Shown piece by piece: positions 1-8,697 of a stretch of 64,000 bases of DNA. The stretch spans positions 1 to 64,000 of the forward strand of contig JBMNRU010000008.1 in NCBI GenBank assembly GCA_050944855.1. Direction: 5' to 3'. The translations under genes were made by a program, and so were the position numbers. Under the pieces are notes generated by a model that saw only the letters and a list, made by a program, of their open reading frames with translations, made no database searches and was not told where the DNA came from. Within the stretch, counting starts at the first letter, position 1. Each line of letters begins with the position of its first letter. Origin of the DNA: Lactonifactor sp050944855 (GTDB taxonomy: Bacteria; Bacillota; Clostridia; Lachnospirales; Lachnospiraceae).

Positions 1-345
1 CGCTTTCATTTCCTCAATCACCCTTGCGATCCGGTTTGCCAGACGGGTAAAATCTTCTCTGGAAATATATTCCTCATTTACCTGAATTCTCTCCCGATAA
101 GAAAAAAGTGTGGGAGAAATATACCGGCCCACCCGGTATCCGCTCTCCATTAATACTGTGGAAATATAAGCCAGCACACTGCCCTTTCCATTGGTTCCCG
201 CAATGTGAATGAACTTCAGCTCATCCTGCGGTGTTCCCAGACGTCTGCATAATTCTCTGATATGATCCAGCCCCAGCTCTATCGCGCCATTCTTTCCCGC
301 GTGAGCCACATACTCTTTTGCTTCCTGATAATTCATCTCTGTCAT
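1..345 (-). CDS. folC: Folylpolyglutamate synthase / dihydrofolate synthase, N-terminal part (runs off the window)
   Basis: This is the first 115 codons of a FolC/Mur-ligase-type enzyme, which adds glutamates to folates with ATP in the cytoplasm. The visible part carries the family opening: a stretch reading GLDHIRELCRRLGTPQDEL, then KFIHIAGTNGKGS, which is the FolC P-loop, then a segment ending in YISPTLFSYRERI. The ATG at 345-343 overlaps the stop of the upstream ABC-F gene in an ATGA arrangement, so the two are translationally coupled. The C-terminal ligase domain lies outside the window. The family call is firm; whether it also has dihydrofolate synthase activity cannot be told from this part. 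Confidence 0.9.
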   Translation of the reverse strand, partial: MTEMNYQEAKEYVAHAGKNGAIELGLDHIRELCRRLGTPQDELKFIHIAGTNGKGSVLAYISTVLMESGYRVGRYISPTLFSYRERIQVNEEYISREDFTRLANRIARVIEEMKA

Positions 346-2144
346 TTGTTCTCCTTTTGTGCCGCGATCTGCTCTGCCAGATCATTCAGATACACCCAGC
401 GGTCCATCTTTTCTTCCAGCTTTGCCTCAGTTTCTTCCTTTTCTGCCATCAACTCATTCAGCTTCCCGGAATTGGTGGCATTGGCAAGCATATCTGCATC
501 CAGTTTTTCCAGTCTTTCTTCCAACACTGCAATCTCATCATCTATGGTTTCAAATTCTCTTTGTTCGTTATAGCTGAATTTTAGCTTTACCGGGCGGTTC
601 TGCTTCCACCCTTTAGAAGAATCCGGCTTGTCCGCCGTTTTCTTCTTCACCGGTGCCGCCTCTTTCAGGCTGTCTCTTCCTTCCCTTCTTCTGGCCTCCA
701 GATAATCCGTATAGCCGCCTTCATACTGTCTGATATGGCCGGCTCCGTCAAACTCCAAGATGCGGTCCGCCACATTATCCAGAAAATAACGGTCATGAGA
801 CACCGTGACTACAATTCCCACAAAGGAATTCAAATAATCTTCCAAAATAGTAAGCGTAGGAATATCCAGATTATTTCCCGCTTCATCCAGAATGAGCACA
901 TTACTGTTCTGGCAAAGAATTCCCAGCAGATACAATCTTCTTTTTTCACCTCCGGACAACTTTCCGATGGATGCGTACTGCATATCCGGCGTAAACAAAA
1001 ATCGCTCCAGCATCTGAGAAGCGCTGATCTGACCTTCCCGGGTGGTAATATACTCTCCGATATCCTTTACATAATCGATCACCCGCTGGCGTTCGTCCAT
1101 ATGCTGTTCTTCCTGGGCAAAATATCCTATACGGATCGTCTCTCCCACATCAATACTGCCGGCATCCGCCTCCTCCAGGCCTGCCAGCATCTTAACAAAA
1201 GTAGATTTTCCACAGCCGTTGGGACCGATCACTCCCACCTTCTGATTCTTCAGGAAAATATAACTGAAATCCTCCAGAATCTTTTTATCCCCGAAGCTTT
1301 TACTGATATGCTGAAGTTCTATCGTCTTTTTTCCCATCCTGGTTTCGATGGAATCCAGTTCCACCGTCTGATCCTGCACAGGCGCTGTTCCATTTTTCAA
1401 GGCCTCCAGACGTTCCAGCCTGGCCTTTTGTTTTGTTGTTCTGGCACGGCATCCCCGCTTTGCCCATTCCAGTTCCATACGCAGAATACTCTGGCGCTTC
1501 CGCTCAGAAGCCAGTTCCATCTCTTCCCGCTCTGCTTTCATCTCCAAAAACTTGGAATAATTGGCCTCATAGCTGTAAATCTTCCCGTGACTGATCTCCA
1601 GGATCTTATTGGTCACCTGATCCAGGAAATAGCGATCGTGGGTAACCATCAGGATGGTTCCCCGAAATTCTCTCAGGTACCCTTCCAGCCACATAATCAT
1701 GCCCTCATCCAGATGGTTGGTCGGCTCGTCCAATAAAAGCACGTCAAAATCAGAGGCCAGCACTTTGGCAAGCGCCACCTTTCTCCTCTGTCCGCCGGAT
1801 AAATGCTCCAGCAAAGCTTCATACTCCTCAATGCCCAGCTGACTTAAGTGGCTCTGCACCTTCCACGGTGCTTCACTGTCCTCAATATAAGAAAGTACGG
1901 TAGCGCCCTTGGCAAAGACAGGGTTCTGGGGAAGATAAGCAATCTTTAGATTATTCTGCCGGATAACCTGACCGTCATCCGGATCTTCCAGGTCTGCGAC
2001 CATTTTCAGAAGTGTCGTCTTTCCTGTGCCGTTGATTCCTACGATACCGATTTTATCCCCTTCCTGCACGCCAAAAGAGGCATCGTCAAAAATTATCTTT
2101 TCTCCAAAAATTTTATGAATGTGTTCAATATTAATAATGTTCAT
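342..2144 (-). CDS. ABC-F family ATPase (ribosome-associated type)
   Basis: A 600-residue soluble ABC protein with two nucleotide-binding domains and no membrane segments. Domain 1 has Walker A GINGTGKT (residues 36-43) and signature LSGGQ; domain 2 has GPNGCGKS and LSGGE, each followed by an LLLDEPTNHLD-like or LILDEAGNNLD Walker B. Between them is a charged linker, and after domain 2 a basic and coiled C-terminal tail. ABC-F proteins act on the ribosomal E site in translation control or antibiotic protection; which applies here cannot be decided from sequence. I chose the ATG at 2144 because GGAG lies 10 nt upstream; a longer frame to 2171 has no such site. In the second domain the usual ExTNHLD reads EAGNNLD, a mild departure. 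Confidence 0.9.
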   Translation of the reverse strand: MNIINIEHIHKIFGEKIIFDDASFGVQEGDKIGIVGINGTGKTTLLKMVADLEDPDDGQVIRQNNLKIAYLPQNPVFAKGATVLSYIEDSEAPWKVQSHLSQLGIEEYEALLEHLSGGQRRKVALAKVLASDFDVLLLDEPTNHLDEGMIMWLEGYLREFRGTILMVTHDRYFLDQVTNKILEISHGKIYSYEANYSKFLEMKAEREEMELASERKRQSILRMELEWAKRGCRARTTKQKARLERLEALKNGTAPVQDQTVELDSIETRMGKKTIELQHISKSFGDKKILEDFSYIFLKNQKVGVIGPNGCGKSTFVKMLAGLEEADAGSIDVGETIRIGYFAQEEQHMDERQRVIDYVKDIGEYITTREGQISASQMLERFLFTPDMQYASIGKLSGGEKRRLYLLGILCQNSNVLILDEAGNNLDIPTLTILEDYLNSFVGIVVTVSHDRYFLDNVADRILEFDGAGHIRQYEGGYTDYLEARRREGRDSLKEAAPVKKKTADKPDSSKGWKQNRPVKLKFSYNEQREFETIDDEIAVLEERLEKLDADMLANATNSGKLNELMAEKEETEAKLEEKMDRWVYLNDLAEQIAAQKENK

Positions 2145-2284
2145 ACAAAATATACTCCATATACGATTCATTCACTGCTGCCGGTGTTTCCCCGCAGAAT
2201 GTGCATATCTTTACTTATCATAAAGGATTTTCCACATAGCGTCAAGCAACGGAAGACGCCGTTTCTTCCTCTGTTTTTGTCCGT

Positions 2285-2315
2285 TTTACATTCCTACAAT
2301 GTGTAGGAATGTAAA
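2285..2315. promoter_or_regulatory. Perfect 14-bp inverted repeat, candidate operator
   Basis: The arms are TTTACATTCCTACA and TGTAGGAATGTAAA, separated by ATG. The site sits between the divergent ABC-F and methyltransferase genes, about 50 bp upstream of the -10 box at 2365. There is no T-run, so a terminator is unlikely. It could bind a dimeric regulator of the corrinoid cluster (for example the PucR-type protein at 7108) or of the ABC-F gene; that link is inferred. Confidence 0.5.
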
Positions 2316-2362
2316 TTCAAAATTGCGGATAGTTTGTGGTATATTCATAAAAATAAGTCTTT

Positions 2363-2370
2363 GTTATAAT
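2363..2370 (+). promoter_or_regulatory. Extended -10 promoter of the methyl-transfer cluster
   Basis: TATAAT at 2365-2370 is preceded by TG plus one base, an extended -10. The -35 region (TATTCA, 17 bp upstream) is weak. It lies 42 bp before the ATG at 2412, with GGGAGG as ribosome binding site. No cobalamin riboswitch was seen in the leader. Confidence 0.5.
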
Positions 2371-2411
2371 AGCCTCAACAAGACAAACGTCGACATTGGG
2401 AGGTTAAGCAA

Positions 2412-3221
2412 ATGATTATTATCGGCGAAAAAATCAACGGTTCCATTCCTGTCGTAGCAAAAGCCATCGCTGAGAGAGATTCCGAATTTATCAAAGAACG
2501 GGCACGAATCCAGGCCGCTGCAAATGCTACCTACATTGACTGCTGTGCTTCTGTAGAAGAGGCTGTGGAAGTGGAAACGTTAAAATGGATGATTGACTGT
2601 ATTCAGGAAGTAACCGATCTTCCTATCGCAGTAGACAGCCCAAGTGCCAAAGTACTGGCTGAAGTATTTCCTTACTGCAAAAGACCGGGGCTTATAAACT
2701 CTGTATCTATGGAAGGTAATAAAATCGATACGATCTTTCCACTGATCGCAGACACCAAATGGGAAGTGATCGCACTGCTCTGCGACGACACCGGTATCCC
2801 CAAATGTGCAGCCGACCGCTTAAGAGTATTTGACAACATTATGGCGAAAGCAAAAGAATACGGCATCAAACCAAGCCGGATCCATATCGACCCGCTGGTA
2901 GAGATGCTTTGTACATCAGAAGAAGGAATTGCCATGAACGTGGAAGTAATCAGCACTGTCCGTGCGCAGTATCCGGATATTCATATCACTGCCGCTGTCA
3001 GCAACATTTCGTTCAACCTGCCGGTTCGTAAACTGATCAATATGGGCTTCACCGTTCTGGCCATGAATGCCGGTCTGGACAGCGCCATTCTGGATCCGAC
3101 CAATCGTGATATGATGGGACTGATTTACGCCACAGAAGCATTATTAGGGCTGGATGATTTCTGTATGGAATATATCGGAGCCTACCGGGAAGGACTCATC
3201 GGGCCGCTTCCGAAAAACTAA
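2412..3221 (+). CDS. Methyltetrahydrofolate:corrinoid methyltransferase (pterin-binding/DHPS-like)
   Basis: A 269-residue protein of the pterin-binding family. It resembles the methyl-THF:corrinoid methyltransferases of acetogens (AcsE, and MTII enzymes of demethylase systems), which move a methyl group between a corrinoid protein and tetrahydrofolate. Visible marks are the N-terminal IIIGEKINGS, the DSPSAKVLAEV segment corresponding to the pterin-site aspartate strand, IHIDPLVEML, and the C-terminal NAGLDSAILDP. True dihydropteroate synthase is unlikely because the corrinoid protein follows 62 nt downstream and the typical DHPS phosphate-binding loops are absent. It is the first gene of a six-gene plus-strand cluster. 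The direction of methyl transfer is inferred: towards THF if the cell uses methylated substrates. Confidence 0.85.
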   Translation: MIIIGEKINGSIPVVAKAIAERDSEFIKERARIQAAANATYIDCCASVEEAVEVETLKWMIDCIQEVTDLPIAVDSPSAKVLAEVFPYCKRPGLINSVSMEGNKIDTIFPLIADTKWEVIALLCDDTGIPKCAADRLRVFDNIMAKAKEYGIKPSRIHIDPLVEMLCTSEEGIAMNVEVISTVRAQYPDIHITAAVSNISFNLPVRKLINMGFTVLAMNAGLDSAILDPTNRDMMGLIYATEALLGLDDFCMEYIGAYREGLIGPLPKN

Positions 3222-3283
3222 TACAGGCATTACCAAGAATAAACACATAAAATTTTATGGACAATATGAAGGAGGATATCATT

Positions 3284-3922
3284 ATGTCAGAAAAAATTCA
3301 GGCAGTAGCTGCTGCAGTTACAGCGGGAAAAGCAAAATTAATCGGAGGACTGGTACAGGACGCTTTAGATGCGGGATGCGATCCTGTTGAAATCTTAAAT
3401 ACCGGTATGATCGACGCTATGGGCGTGGTAGGTGATCGCTTCAAAAACAACGAAATCTTCGTTCCTGAAATGTTGGTTGCTGCACGCGCTATGAAAAAAG
3501 GCGTTGATATATTAAAACCGCATTTAGCAACCGGTTCTGCAGGCGCCTTAGGAAAATACGTTCTCGGTACTGTTGCCGGCGACCTGCATGACATCGGCAA
3601 AAACCTGGTTGGTATGATGATCGAAAGTGCCGGATTCGAAGTGATTGATCTGGGTGTTGATGTTCCAAAGGAAAAATTCCTGGATGTTGTAAGAGAAAAC
3701 CCGGATGTTAAGATTGTAGGATGTTCTGCACTGTTAACAACAACTATGCCATCCTTAAAGGAAACCGTAGAAGCTTTAAATGCTGCTGAATTCAGAAGCC
3801 GGATTAAAGTTATGGTAGGCGGTGCTCCTATCACTCAGGAATTTGCTGATGAAATCGGTGCTGACGCTTATACTCCGGATGCAGCATCCGCAGCACAGGT
3901 TGCAAAAGAATTCGTTTCTTAA
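3284..3922 (+). CDS. Corrinoid (cobalamin-binding) methyl-carrier protein 1
   Basis: A 212-residue corrinoid protein of the MtaC/MtmC/MttC type. The first about 85 residues form the helical cap (B12-binding-2). The rest is the Rossmann-like B12 domain with the His-on loop GDLHDIGKN, the SALLTTTM segment, and MVGGAPITQEFADEIGADAY. It would carry the methyl group on cobalt between a substrate methyltransferase and the methyl-THF enzyme just upstream. The ATG at 3284 was chosen because GAAGGAGGAT lies directly before it; a longer frame starting at 3257 has no such site. A strong hairpin terminator follows the stop, so this gene and the one before it may be transcribed more than the rest. A second, diverged copy lies at 6430. 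Confidence 0.92.
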   Translation: MSEKIQAVAAAVTAGKAKLIGGLVQDALDAGCDPVEILNTGMIDAMGVVGDRFKNNEIFVPEMLVAARAMKKGVDILKPHLATGSAGALGKYVLGTVAGDLHDIGKNLVGMMIESAGFEVIDLGVDVPKEKFLDVVRENPDVKIVGCSALLTTTMPSLKETVEALNAAEFRSRIKVMVGGAPITQEFADEIGADAYTPDAASAAQVAKEFVS

Positions 3923-3960
3923 TTTTTAATTATATCTATGATTCCACATTCTCTTTTTAT

Positions 3961-3996
3961 AATAGCGAAGGAACTCCTATTCCTTCGCTATTTTTC
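3961..3996 (+). terminator. Intrinsic terminator inside the corrinoid cluster
   Basis: A perfect 13-bp stem (AATAGCGAAGGAA with TTCCTTCGCTATT, loop CTCCTA) followed by TTTTC. It lies between the first corrinoid protein and the activator gene, so it probably lowers transcription of the four downstream genes. Confidence 0.88.
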
Positions 3997-4075
3997 AATA
4001 TGGCTTCTCTTTTATTTTGTAAAAAAATTTGTTACACTAAATGAGAGAACGGATTTCATTTTACGAGGTACTGTT

Positions 4076-5866
4076 ATGAAATTATTTACCATAACTTTTG
4101 TAAAAGAACAATTATCCATACAGATTCCCGAAGGCACGACACTTCTGGATGCACAGATTCAGGCCGGACTGCTCCCGGATGCCCCCTGCGGCGGTCGGGG
4201 AACCTGCGGCAAATGTACCGTCCATATTTTATCCGGACAGGTAACCGGCAGGCAGAAAGCATGCCGTGTACTCATACACAGCGATATGACCGTACTTACC
4301 TCTGCCAGCTTTCGGCATCACATTCTGGCAAAGGGTTCTTCCAGAGAAATTCCGGTTTCACCTATGATACGCAGTTTGAATGTCACCGTTGCCAAGTGCC
4401 CGCCCGGGGAAAGTACTTCGGACTGGGAACGGCTCAAAGAAGGAATTCGGCTGGTCGCACCCGATATAACAGAGGAACTCTCCCCTAATCTTTCCATTGC
4501 CGCAAATCTGTATGAATGTTTAAAATCCAATGCTTATCAGGTGAATGTCCTGCTGTGCGGCCATGAACTTCTCTCACTGCGTTCTGCAGACGCGGACTAC
4601 TATCTGGCTGCTTTTGATATCGGAACCACTACCATTGTCGGTTATCTGCTGCATGGAAAAACCGGAGAAGAACTGGCTGTCGCCAGCCTGCTAAATCCGC
4701 AGACTCAATATGGCGCTGATGTCATTATGCGCTCAAATTATGCACTGGAGCATGGCACCGGCGATTTAAGTGCCTCTGTCCGCGGTGCGTTAAACCAATT
4801 ATTATGTAAACTATGCAGTGAAGTACATATTTCACCCACTGCTATTCTACAGGCAGCCCTGGTGGGAAACACCTGCATGCATCATCTGTTCCTTAATATT
4901 TCCCCCGGAGCTTTAGTACACGCACCCTATAATCCTACACTGTCAGAGGCACTGCTGATCAACGCTTCTGACTGTGATATCCATATTCACCCGGAGGGGC
5001 GGATTCTGGTCCTTCCCGTCATCGCAGGATTCGTAGGCGCAGATACCATCGGCTGTCTGCTTGCCGCTGATTTTGATAAAAGAGAGCCCATCACTCTGAT
5101 GATCGATATCGGTACAAACGGGGAATTGGTCATCGGCAACAAAGACCGCATGATTACCTGCTCCACCGCAGCAGGCCCCGCCCTGGAAGGTGCCAAGATC
5201 ACCTGCGGTATGCGTGGTGCCGGTGGTGCTGTCGATCATGTATATTTAAACAAGAATGAGATTCTATATACTACCATTGAAAATAAAAAACCGGCCGGTA
5301 TCTGCGGCTCCGGTCTCATAGATCTGACCGCTCTGCTGCTTACTGCAGGTATAATTGATAAAAGCGGACGTATTCTTTCAAAAGAAGAGGTGAGCACCCC
5401 CGCCGCACAGGCAAACGCTCACCGCATTACCTGTATCGATAACATGCCGGCTTTCGTACTGGAAACTGCCGAAAAGACACAGGATCAGACCCCTTTGTAT
5501 CTGACACAGAAAGATATCCGGGAAATACAGCTCGCCAAAGGAGCAATAGCGACCGGTATCCAACTCATGTGTCAGCATCTGGAGATTACTCCGGATCAGA
5601 TTGAAGAAGTTCTCATCGCCGGAGCCTTCGGCAATTACATGTCACCCGAAAGTGCCTGCGCCATCGGCCTGATCCCTTCTGTATTACAGGAACGTATCAC
5701 ACCCATCGGCAACGCTGCCGGAGAAGGTGCCAAAATTGCCGTTTTAAACCAACAGGAATTTGAACGCACCAAAACGCTGGCAAGACGGATTGAATTTCTG
5801 GAATTGGCTACCGATCCTGCTTTTCAGGACTGTTTCGTGGACAATCTGGAATTTCCGGAGCAGTAG
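4076..5866 (+). CDS. Reductive activator of corrinoid proteins (2Fe-2S / ASKHA ATPase, RACo-like)
   Basis: A 596-residue protein with an N-terminal plant-type 2Fe-2S ferredoxin domain (residues 1 to about 85; cysteines in PCGGRGTCGKC and a later AC) and a long C-terminal DUF4445/ASKHA ATPase region with FDIGTTTIVGYL, IDIGTNGELV, GICGSGLIDL and LIAGAFGNYMSPE. RACo proteins use ATP binding and an electron to reduce inactive Co(II) corrinoid back to Co(I), so this is the repair enzyme for the two corrinoid proteins beside it. The start at 4076 follows ACGAGGT; a longer frame from 3938 runs through the terminator and is rejected. The next gene begins 15 nt after the stop. Confidence 0.92.
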   Translation: MKLFTITFVKEQLSIQIPEGTTLLDAQIQAGLLPDAPCGGRGTCGKCTVHILSGQVTGRQKACRVLIHSDMTVLTSASFRHHILAKGSSREIPVSPMIRSLNVTVAKCPPGESTSDWERLKEGIRLVAPDITEELSPNLSIAANLYECLKSNAYQVNVLLCGHELLSLRSADADYYLAAFDIGTTTIVGYLLHGKTGEELAVASLLNPQTQYGADVIMRSNYALEHGTGDLSASVRGALNQLLCKLCSEVHISPTAILQAALVGNTCMHHLFLNISPGALVHAPYNPTLSEALLINASDCDIHIHPEGRILVLPVIAGFVGADTIGCLLAADFDKREPITLMIDIGTNGELVIGNKDRMITCSTAAGPALEGAKITCGMRGAGGAVDHVYLNKNEILYTTIENKKPAGICGSGLIDLTALLLTAGIIDKSGRILSKEEVSTPAAQANAHRITCIDNMPAFVLETAEKTQDQTPLYLTQKDIREIQLAKGAIATGIQLMCQHLEITPDQIEEVLIAGAFGNYMSPESACAIGLIPSVLQERITPIGNAAGEGAKIAVLNQQEFERTKTLARRIEFLELATDPAFQDCFVDNLEFPEQ

Positions 5867-5881
5867 AAAGAAGGAAACGCT

Positions 5882-6415
5882 ATGATAGATTACGAGGAGC
5901 TGCAAAAAGAAGGCAAAGAGGCAGGATTTACCCATGTGGCCGTTCTGCAGGTATCCACCATTGAACTCCTGCCGGAGGTTCGGGATATGTGCGCCCAATG
6001 CGGACAATACGGAAAACGCTGGACTTGTCCTCCTGCATGCGGTACTCTAAAAGAGTATAAAGAACAGCTCAGCAAATGGACACGGGGTATCCTGGTACAA
6101 ACTGTAGGGATGCTGGAAGATGTGCTGGATGGGGAAGGTATGATAGAAACCCAGAGAAAGCACAAAGAAACCTTCCGCAAATTTACAGAGTATCTGTATG
6201 ACACGTATGGAAAAGTGATGCCCATCGGCACCGGAACATGCGAACTCTGCAAACAATGTACTTATCCGGATGCGCCCTGCCGTTTTCCGGATAAAGCTAT
6301 CTCTTCTATGGAGGCTTTGGGTATGGTAGTCAGTCAGGTCTGCAAAGCCAATCACCTGCCCTACTACTACGGAGAATGTACCATTGCCTATACCGGCTGT
6401 TATTTATTAGAATAG
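5882..6415 (+). CDS. DUF2284 cysteine-rich metal-binding protein
   Basis: A 177-residue cytoplasmic protein rich in cysteine. The first cluster is CAQCGQYGKRWTCPPAC (about residues 39-55), the second CELCKQCTYPDAPC (about 120-133), and two more cysteines lie near the C-terminus. This matches the DUF2284 family, predicted to bind metal or Fe-S and often found beside corrinoid methyltransferase genes in anaerobes. Its reaction is unknown; a redox or methyl-transfer accessory role is inferred from position between the activator and the second corrinoid protein. Spacing to both neighbours is 14-15 nt, so it is part of the same operon. Confidence 0.8.
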   Translation: MIDYEELQKEGKEAGFTHVAVLQVSTIELLPEVRDMCAQCGQYGKRWTCPPACGTLKEYKEQLSKWTRGILVQTVGMLEDVLDGEGMIETQRKHKETFRKFTEYLYDTYGKVMPIGTGTCELCKQCTYPDAPCRFPDKAISSMEALGMVVSQVCKANHLPYYYGECTIAYTGCYLLE

Positions 6416-6429
6416 TAAGGAAATAAATC

Positions 6430-7095
6430 ATGAATATATCTTTATTAGAAGAAATCAAAGATTCTGTAAAAGACGGCTTTCCAAAATCTACAGAACAATT
6501 AGTACAGCAGGCTTTGCAGGAACAAATAGATGCACAGACCATTTTGGACAAAGCATTGATCCCAGCTATCCGGGAAGCAGGAGAAGCATACCATAATAAT
6601 GAAATCTTTATCGCACGTATTCTCGCCTGCTCCCGCTCCTTAAGAAGCGGTCTGACAATCTTGCGCCCCTATCTGCAGGAGGAGGACAGCGATGGACTGG
6701 GAACCATTATTCTGGGGACAGTACAGGGTGATCTCCATGATGTGGGAAAAAACCTGGTCCGCATTATGTTTGAGGGCGTAGGGTTCCACACCATTGATCT
6801 GGGCGTAGACGTATCAGAAAAAAAGTTTCTGAAGGCCTTTCGGGAACACCCGGAAACGAAAATTATCTGCCTTTCTTCCCTGCTTACCACAACAATGCTG
6901 GAAATGGAGCCGATCATCCGCGCCCTGCGGAAAGCGGATAAAAAGCATCGTCTCCTCATTATGGTGGGCGGCGCTCCTCTTTCCCAGGAGTTTGCCGACG
7001 AAATAGGCGCTGATTATTATACGGCTACTGCGTGGGAAGCTGCCAGCCTTGCACAAAAACTGGTCACCGCAGAAAAAGAACAAAAACACACTTAG
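6430..7095 (+). CDS. Corrinoid (cobalamin-binding) methyl-carrier protein 2
   Basis: A 221-residue second corrinoid carrier with the same layout as the one at 3284: a helical cap, then GTVQGDLHDVGKN with the cobalt-ligand His, SSLLTTTM, and MVGGAPLSQEFADEIGADYY. It differs through much of the cap, which is the part that meets the partner methyltransferase, so it may serve another substrate enzyme. It is translated from its own site 14 nt after the DUF2284 gene and is followed 12 nt later by the regulator. No substrate-specific methyltransferase (MttB, MtaB or URO-D type) lies next to it. Confidence 0.9.
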   Translation: MNISLLEEIKDSVKDGFPKSTEQLVQQALQEQIDAQTILDKALIPAIREAGEAYHNNEIFIARILACSRSLRSGLTILRPYLQEEDSDGLGTIILGTVQGDLHDVGKNLVRIMFEGVGFHTIDLGVDVSEKKFLKAFREHPETKIICLSSLLTTTMLEMEPIIRALRKADKKHRLLIMVGGAPLSQEFADEIGADYYTATAWEAASLAQKLVTAEKEQKHT

Positions 7096-7107
7096 AAAGG
7101 GATTTTT

Positions 7108-8655
7108 ATGAAGCTCAGCCCGCAACTTATCTATGAAAAACTAAAGGAACAATTCCCCGTCACCAGCAAAGGAGAACTTTCCAACTATGGTATTTTAGAC
7201 CGGCCATTGCTTTATACCGCCGACCAGACACCGGAATCCGGACGCACTTATCTGATCCCCTCCCATCTGGCTGACACCGTGAAAAACACATCTCCTGCCT
7301 CTGTACTTTACATTTTTGTATACGAGCAGGAATTACCGGTTCAAACTACCTATATGGACGGACTTTATATTGCAAATACCCAGTCTTTTGGCAGCGTATT
7401 TAACTGTCTGCAGGACATTTTCTCCTATTACAATAACTGGGAACAGGAACTGCTGAATATTGCCATGCAGAGAGGGTCTATGTACAGTATGCTCCTTGCC
7501 AGCTACGATATTTTCAAAAATCCTATTTTTATCCAGGGTATGGACTTTTCCATTGTCGCCTCTGTGGGAAATGAGGAGCTTCCGGAGGATTATCCCAATA
7601 TTTACAATGGCAGCAATTCCATTGATTACATTAATGCTTTCAAGCAGGATGCTTTATACAATTCTGTACGGGAAAAAGACGGGCCGTTTATCTTCCCGTC
7701 ACACATCACCGGCAGCCGCTCGTTAAATATCAATATCAAACGTTATGAAAAAACAACGCACCGCCTGAAGGTCATCGAGAATACCACTCCCCTTTCCGAA
7801 GGGATGGAAGTGCTGATCACCTTACTGGCCGGGTTTATTGATTACGCCCTGCAGCATAATGCCATGCATCGTACCGGCAAGAATCGTTCTCTGCACTCTA
7901 TCTTCCTCAGTATCTTATCTGATAAGACTGCAGATTATATGAATATCAGCCAGCAGCTGTCGGCACAGAGCTGGCATACCGGACACAAATATATGTGCGT
8001 GGTCCTGCAGATTACCTATCTGGATCAGAACAATCTGACCATCAATGCAATCTGCAACTACATAGAAAATGTATTTCCGGCTTCCTGTGCTTTTCAGTTT
8101 AAGGAAGACATTGTCATCTTCTTCAATATGACCAAACTGGATATGACAGAAGATGAAGTGTCCAACAAACTGATTTATTTCATCCGTGACAGCTTTCTAA
8201 AGGCCGGTTACAGCCGGATCATGAAGGGACACCTGAATCTGCGCAGACAGTATGTACAGGCATGTCTGGCTCTGGAAGTAGGAAACCAGGAAAGTCCCTA
8301 TTCCTGGTCTCATTCCTTTAACGACATCGCCCTGCCTTACATCCTGCTGCAGGCCTGCAAACGGCTTCCCGGCTATATGATCTGCCATGAAAAGCTTCTG
8401 ACCCTAAGGGAAATGGATGAAACCCAAAATACCGAATATATGAAGACTCTGCGCGTATACCTGGACAACCATTTAAATGCCGTCCAGGCATCCAAGGAAT
8501 TATTCATCCACCGCAGTACCTTCCTATACCGTCTGGAAAAAATAAAAAACATTCTGGAAATTGACCTGAATGACAACGATGACCTGCTCTATCTGATGCT
8601 GTCATTCCGGTTTATTGATAAAGAAAGCGAAAAAGGAGGAGACTTCCCCAGCTAG
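7108..8655 (+). CDS. PucR-family transcriptional regulator
   Basis: A 515-residue protein without membrane segments. The C-terminus carries the PucR-type helix-turn-helix: YLDNHLNAVQASKELFIHR, then STFLYRLEKIKNILEIDLND, then LLYLMLSFRF (about residues 445-505). The region before it resembles the GGDEF-like middle domain of PucR/CdaR regulators; the N-terminal half is probably the sensor part and is not recognised more closely. PucR proteins usually activate a nearby catabolic operon in response to its substrate, so control of the methyl-transfer cluster is likely but inferred. It ends the operon, and its last codons form part of the terminator hairpin. Confidence 0.85.
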   Translation: MKLSPQLIYEKLKEQFPVTSKGELSNYGILDRPLLYTADQTPESGRTYLIPSHLADTVKNTSPASVLYIFVYEQELPVQTTYMDGLYIANTQSFGSVFNCLQDIFSYYNNWEQELLNIAMQRGSMYSMLLASYDIFKNPIFIQGMDFSIVASVGNEELPEDYPNIYNGSNSIDYINAFKQDALYNSVREKDGPFIFPSHITGSRSLNINIKRYEKTTHRLKVIENTTPLSEGMEVLITLLAGFIDYALQHNAMHRTGKNRSLHSIFLSILSDKTADYMNISQQLSAQSWHTGHKYMCVVLQITYLDQNNLTINAICNYIENVFPASCAFQFKEDIVIFFNMTKLDMTEDEVSNKLIYFIRDSFLKAGYSRIMKGHLNLRRQYVQACLALEVGNQESPYSWSHSFNDIALPYILLQACKRLPGYMICHEKLLTLREMDETQNTEYMKTLRVYLDNHLNAVQASKELFIHRSTFLYRLEKIKNILEIDLNDNDDLLYLMLSFRFIDKESEKGGDFPS

Positions 8656-8675
8656 GGAAAGCTCCTCCTCTTTTT
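8634..8675 (+). terminator. Terminator of the corrinoid cluster
   Basis: AGGAGGAG (8634-8641) pairs with CTCCTCCT (8662-8669), with an inner CTTCCC/GGGAAAG stem, then CTTTTTC. The stop codon of the regulator lies inside the loop region. Confidence 0.85.
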
Positions 8676-8697
8676 CGATAGTTAACACTTTATCGTT

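Noticed and set aside
735..1736. 333-codon plus-strand frame opposite the ABC-F gene
   Set aside because: It lies fully inside a clear ABC-F gene, has no ribosome binding site and no family resemblance.
2172..2411. Cobalamin riboswitch before the corrinoid cluster
   Set aside because: No B12-box-like sequence; the leader after the -10 box is only about 35 nt.
3938..4075. N-terminal extension of the RACo-like activator
   Set aside because: It runs through a strong terminator and lacks a ribosome binding site; the ATG at 4076 begins the ferredoxin domain properly.
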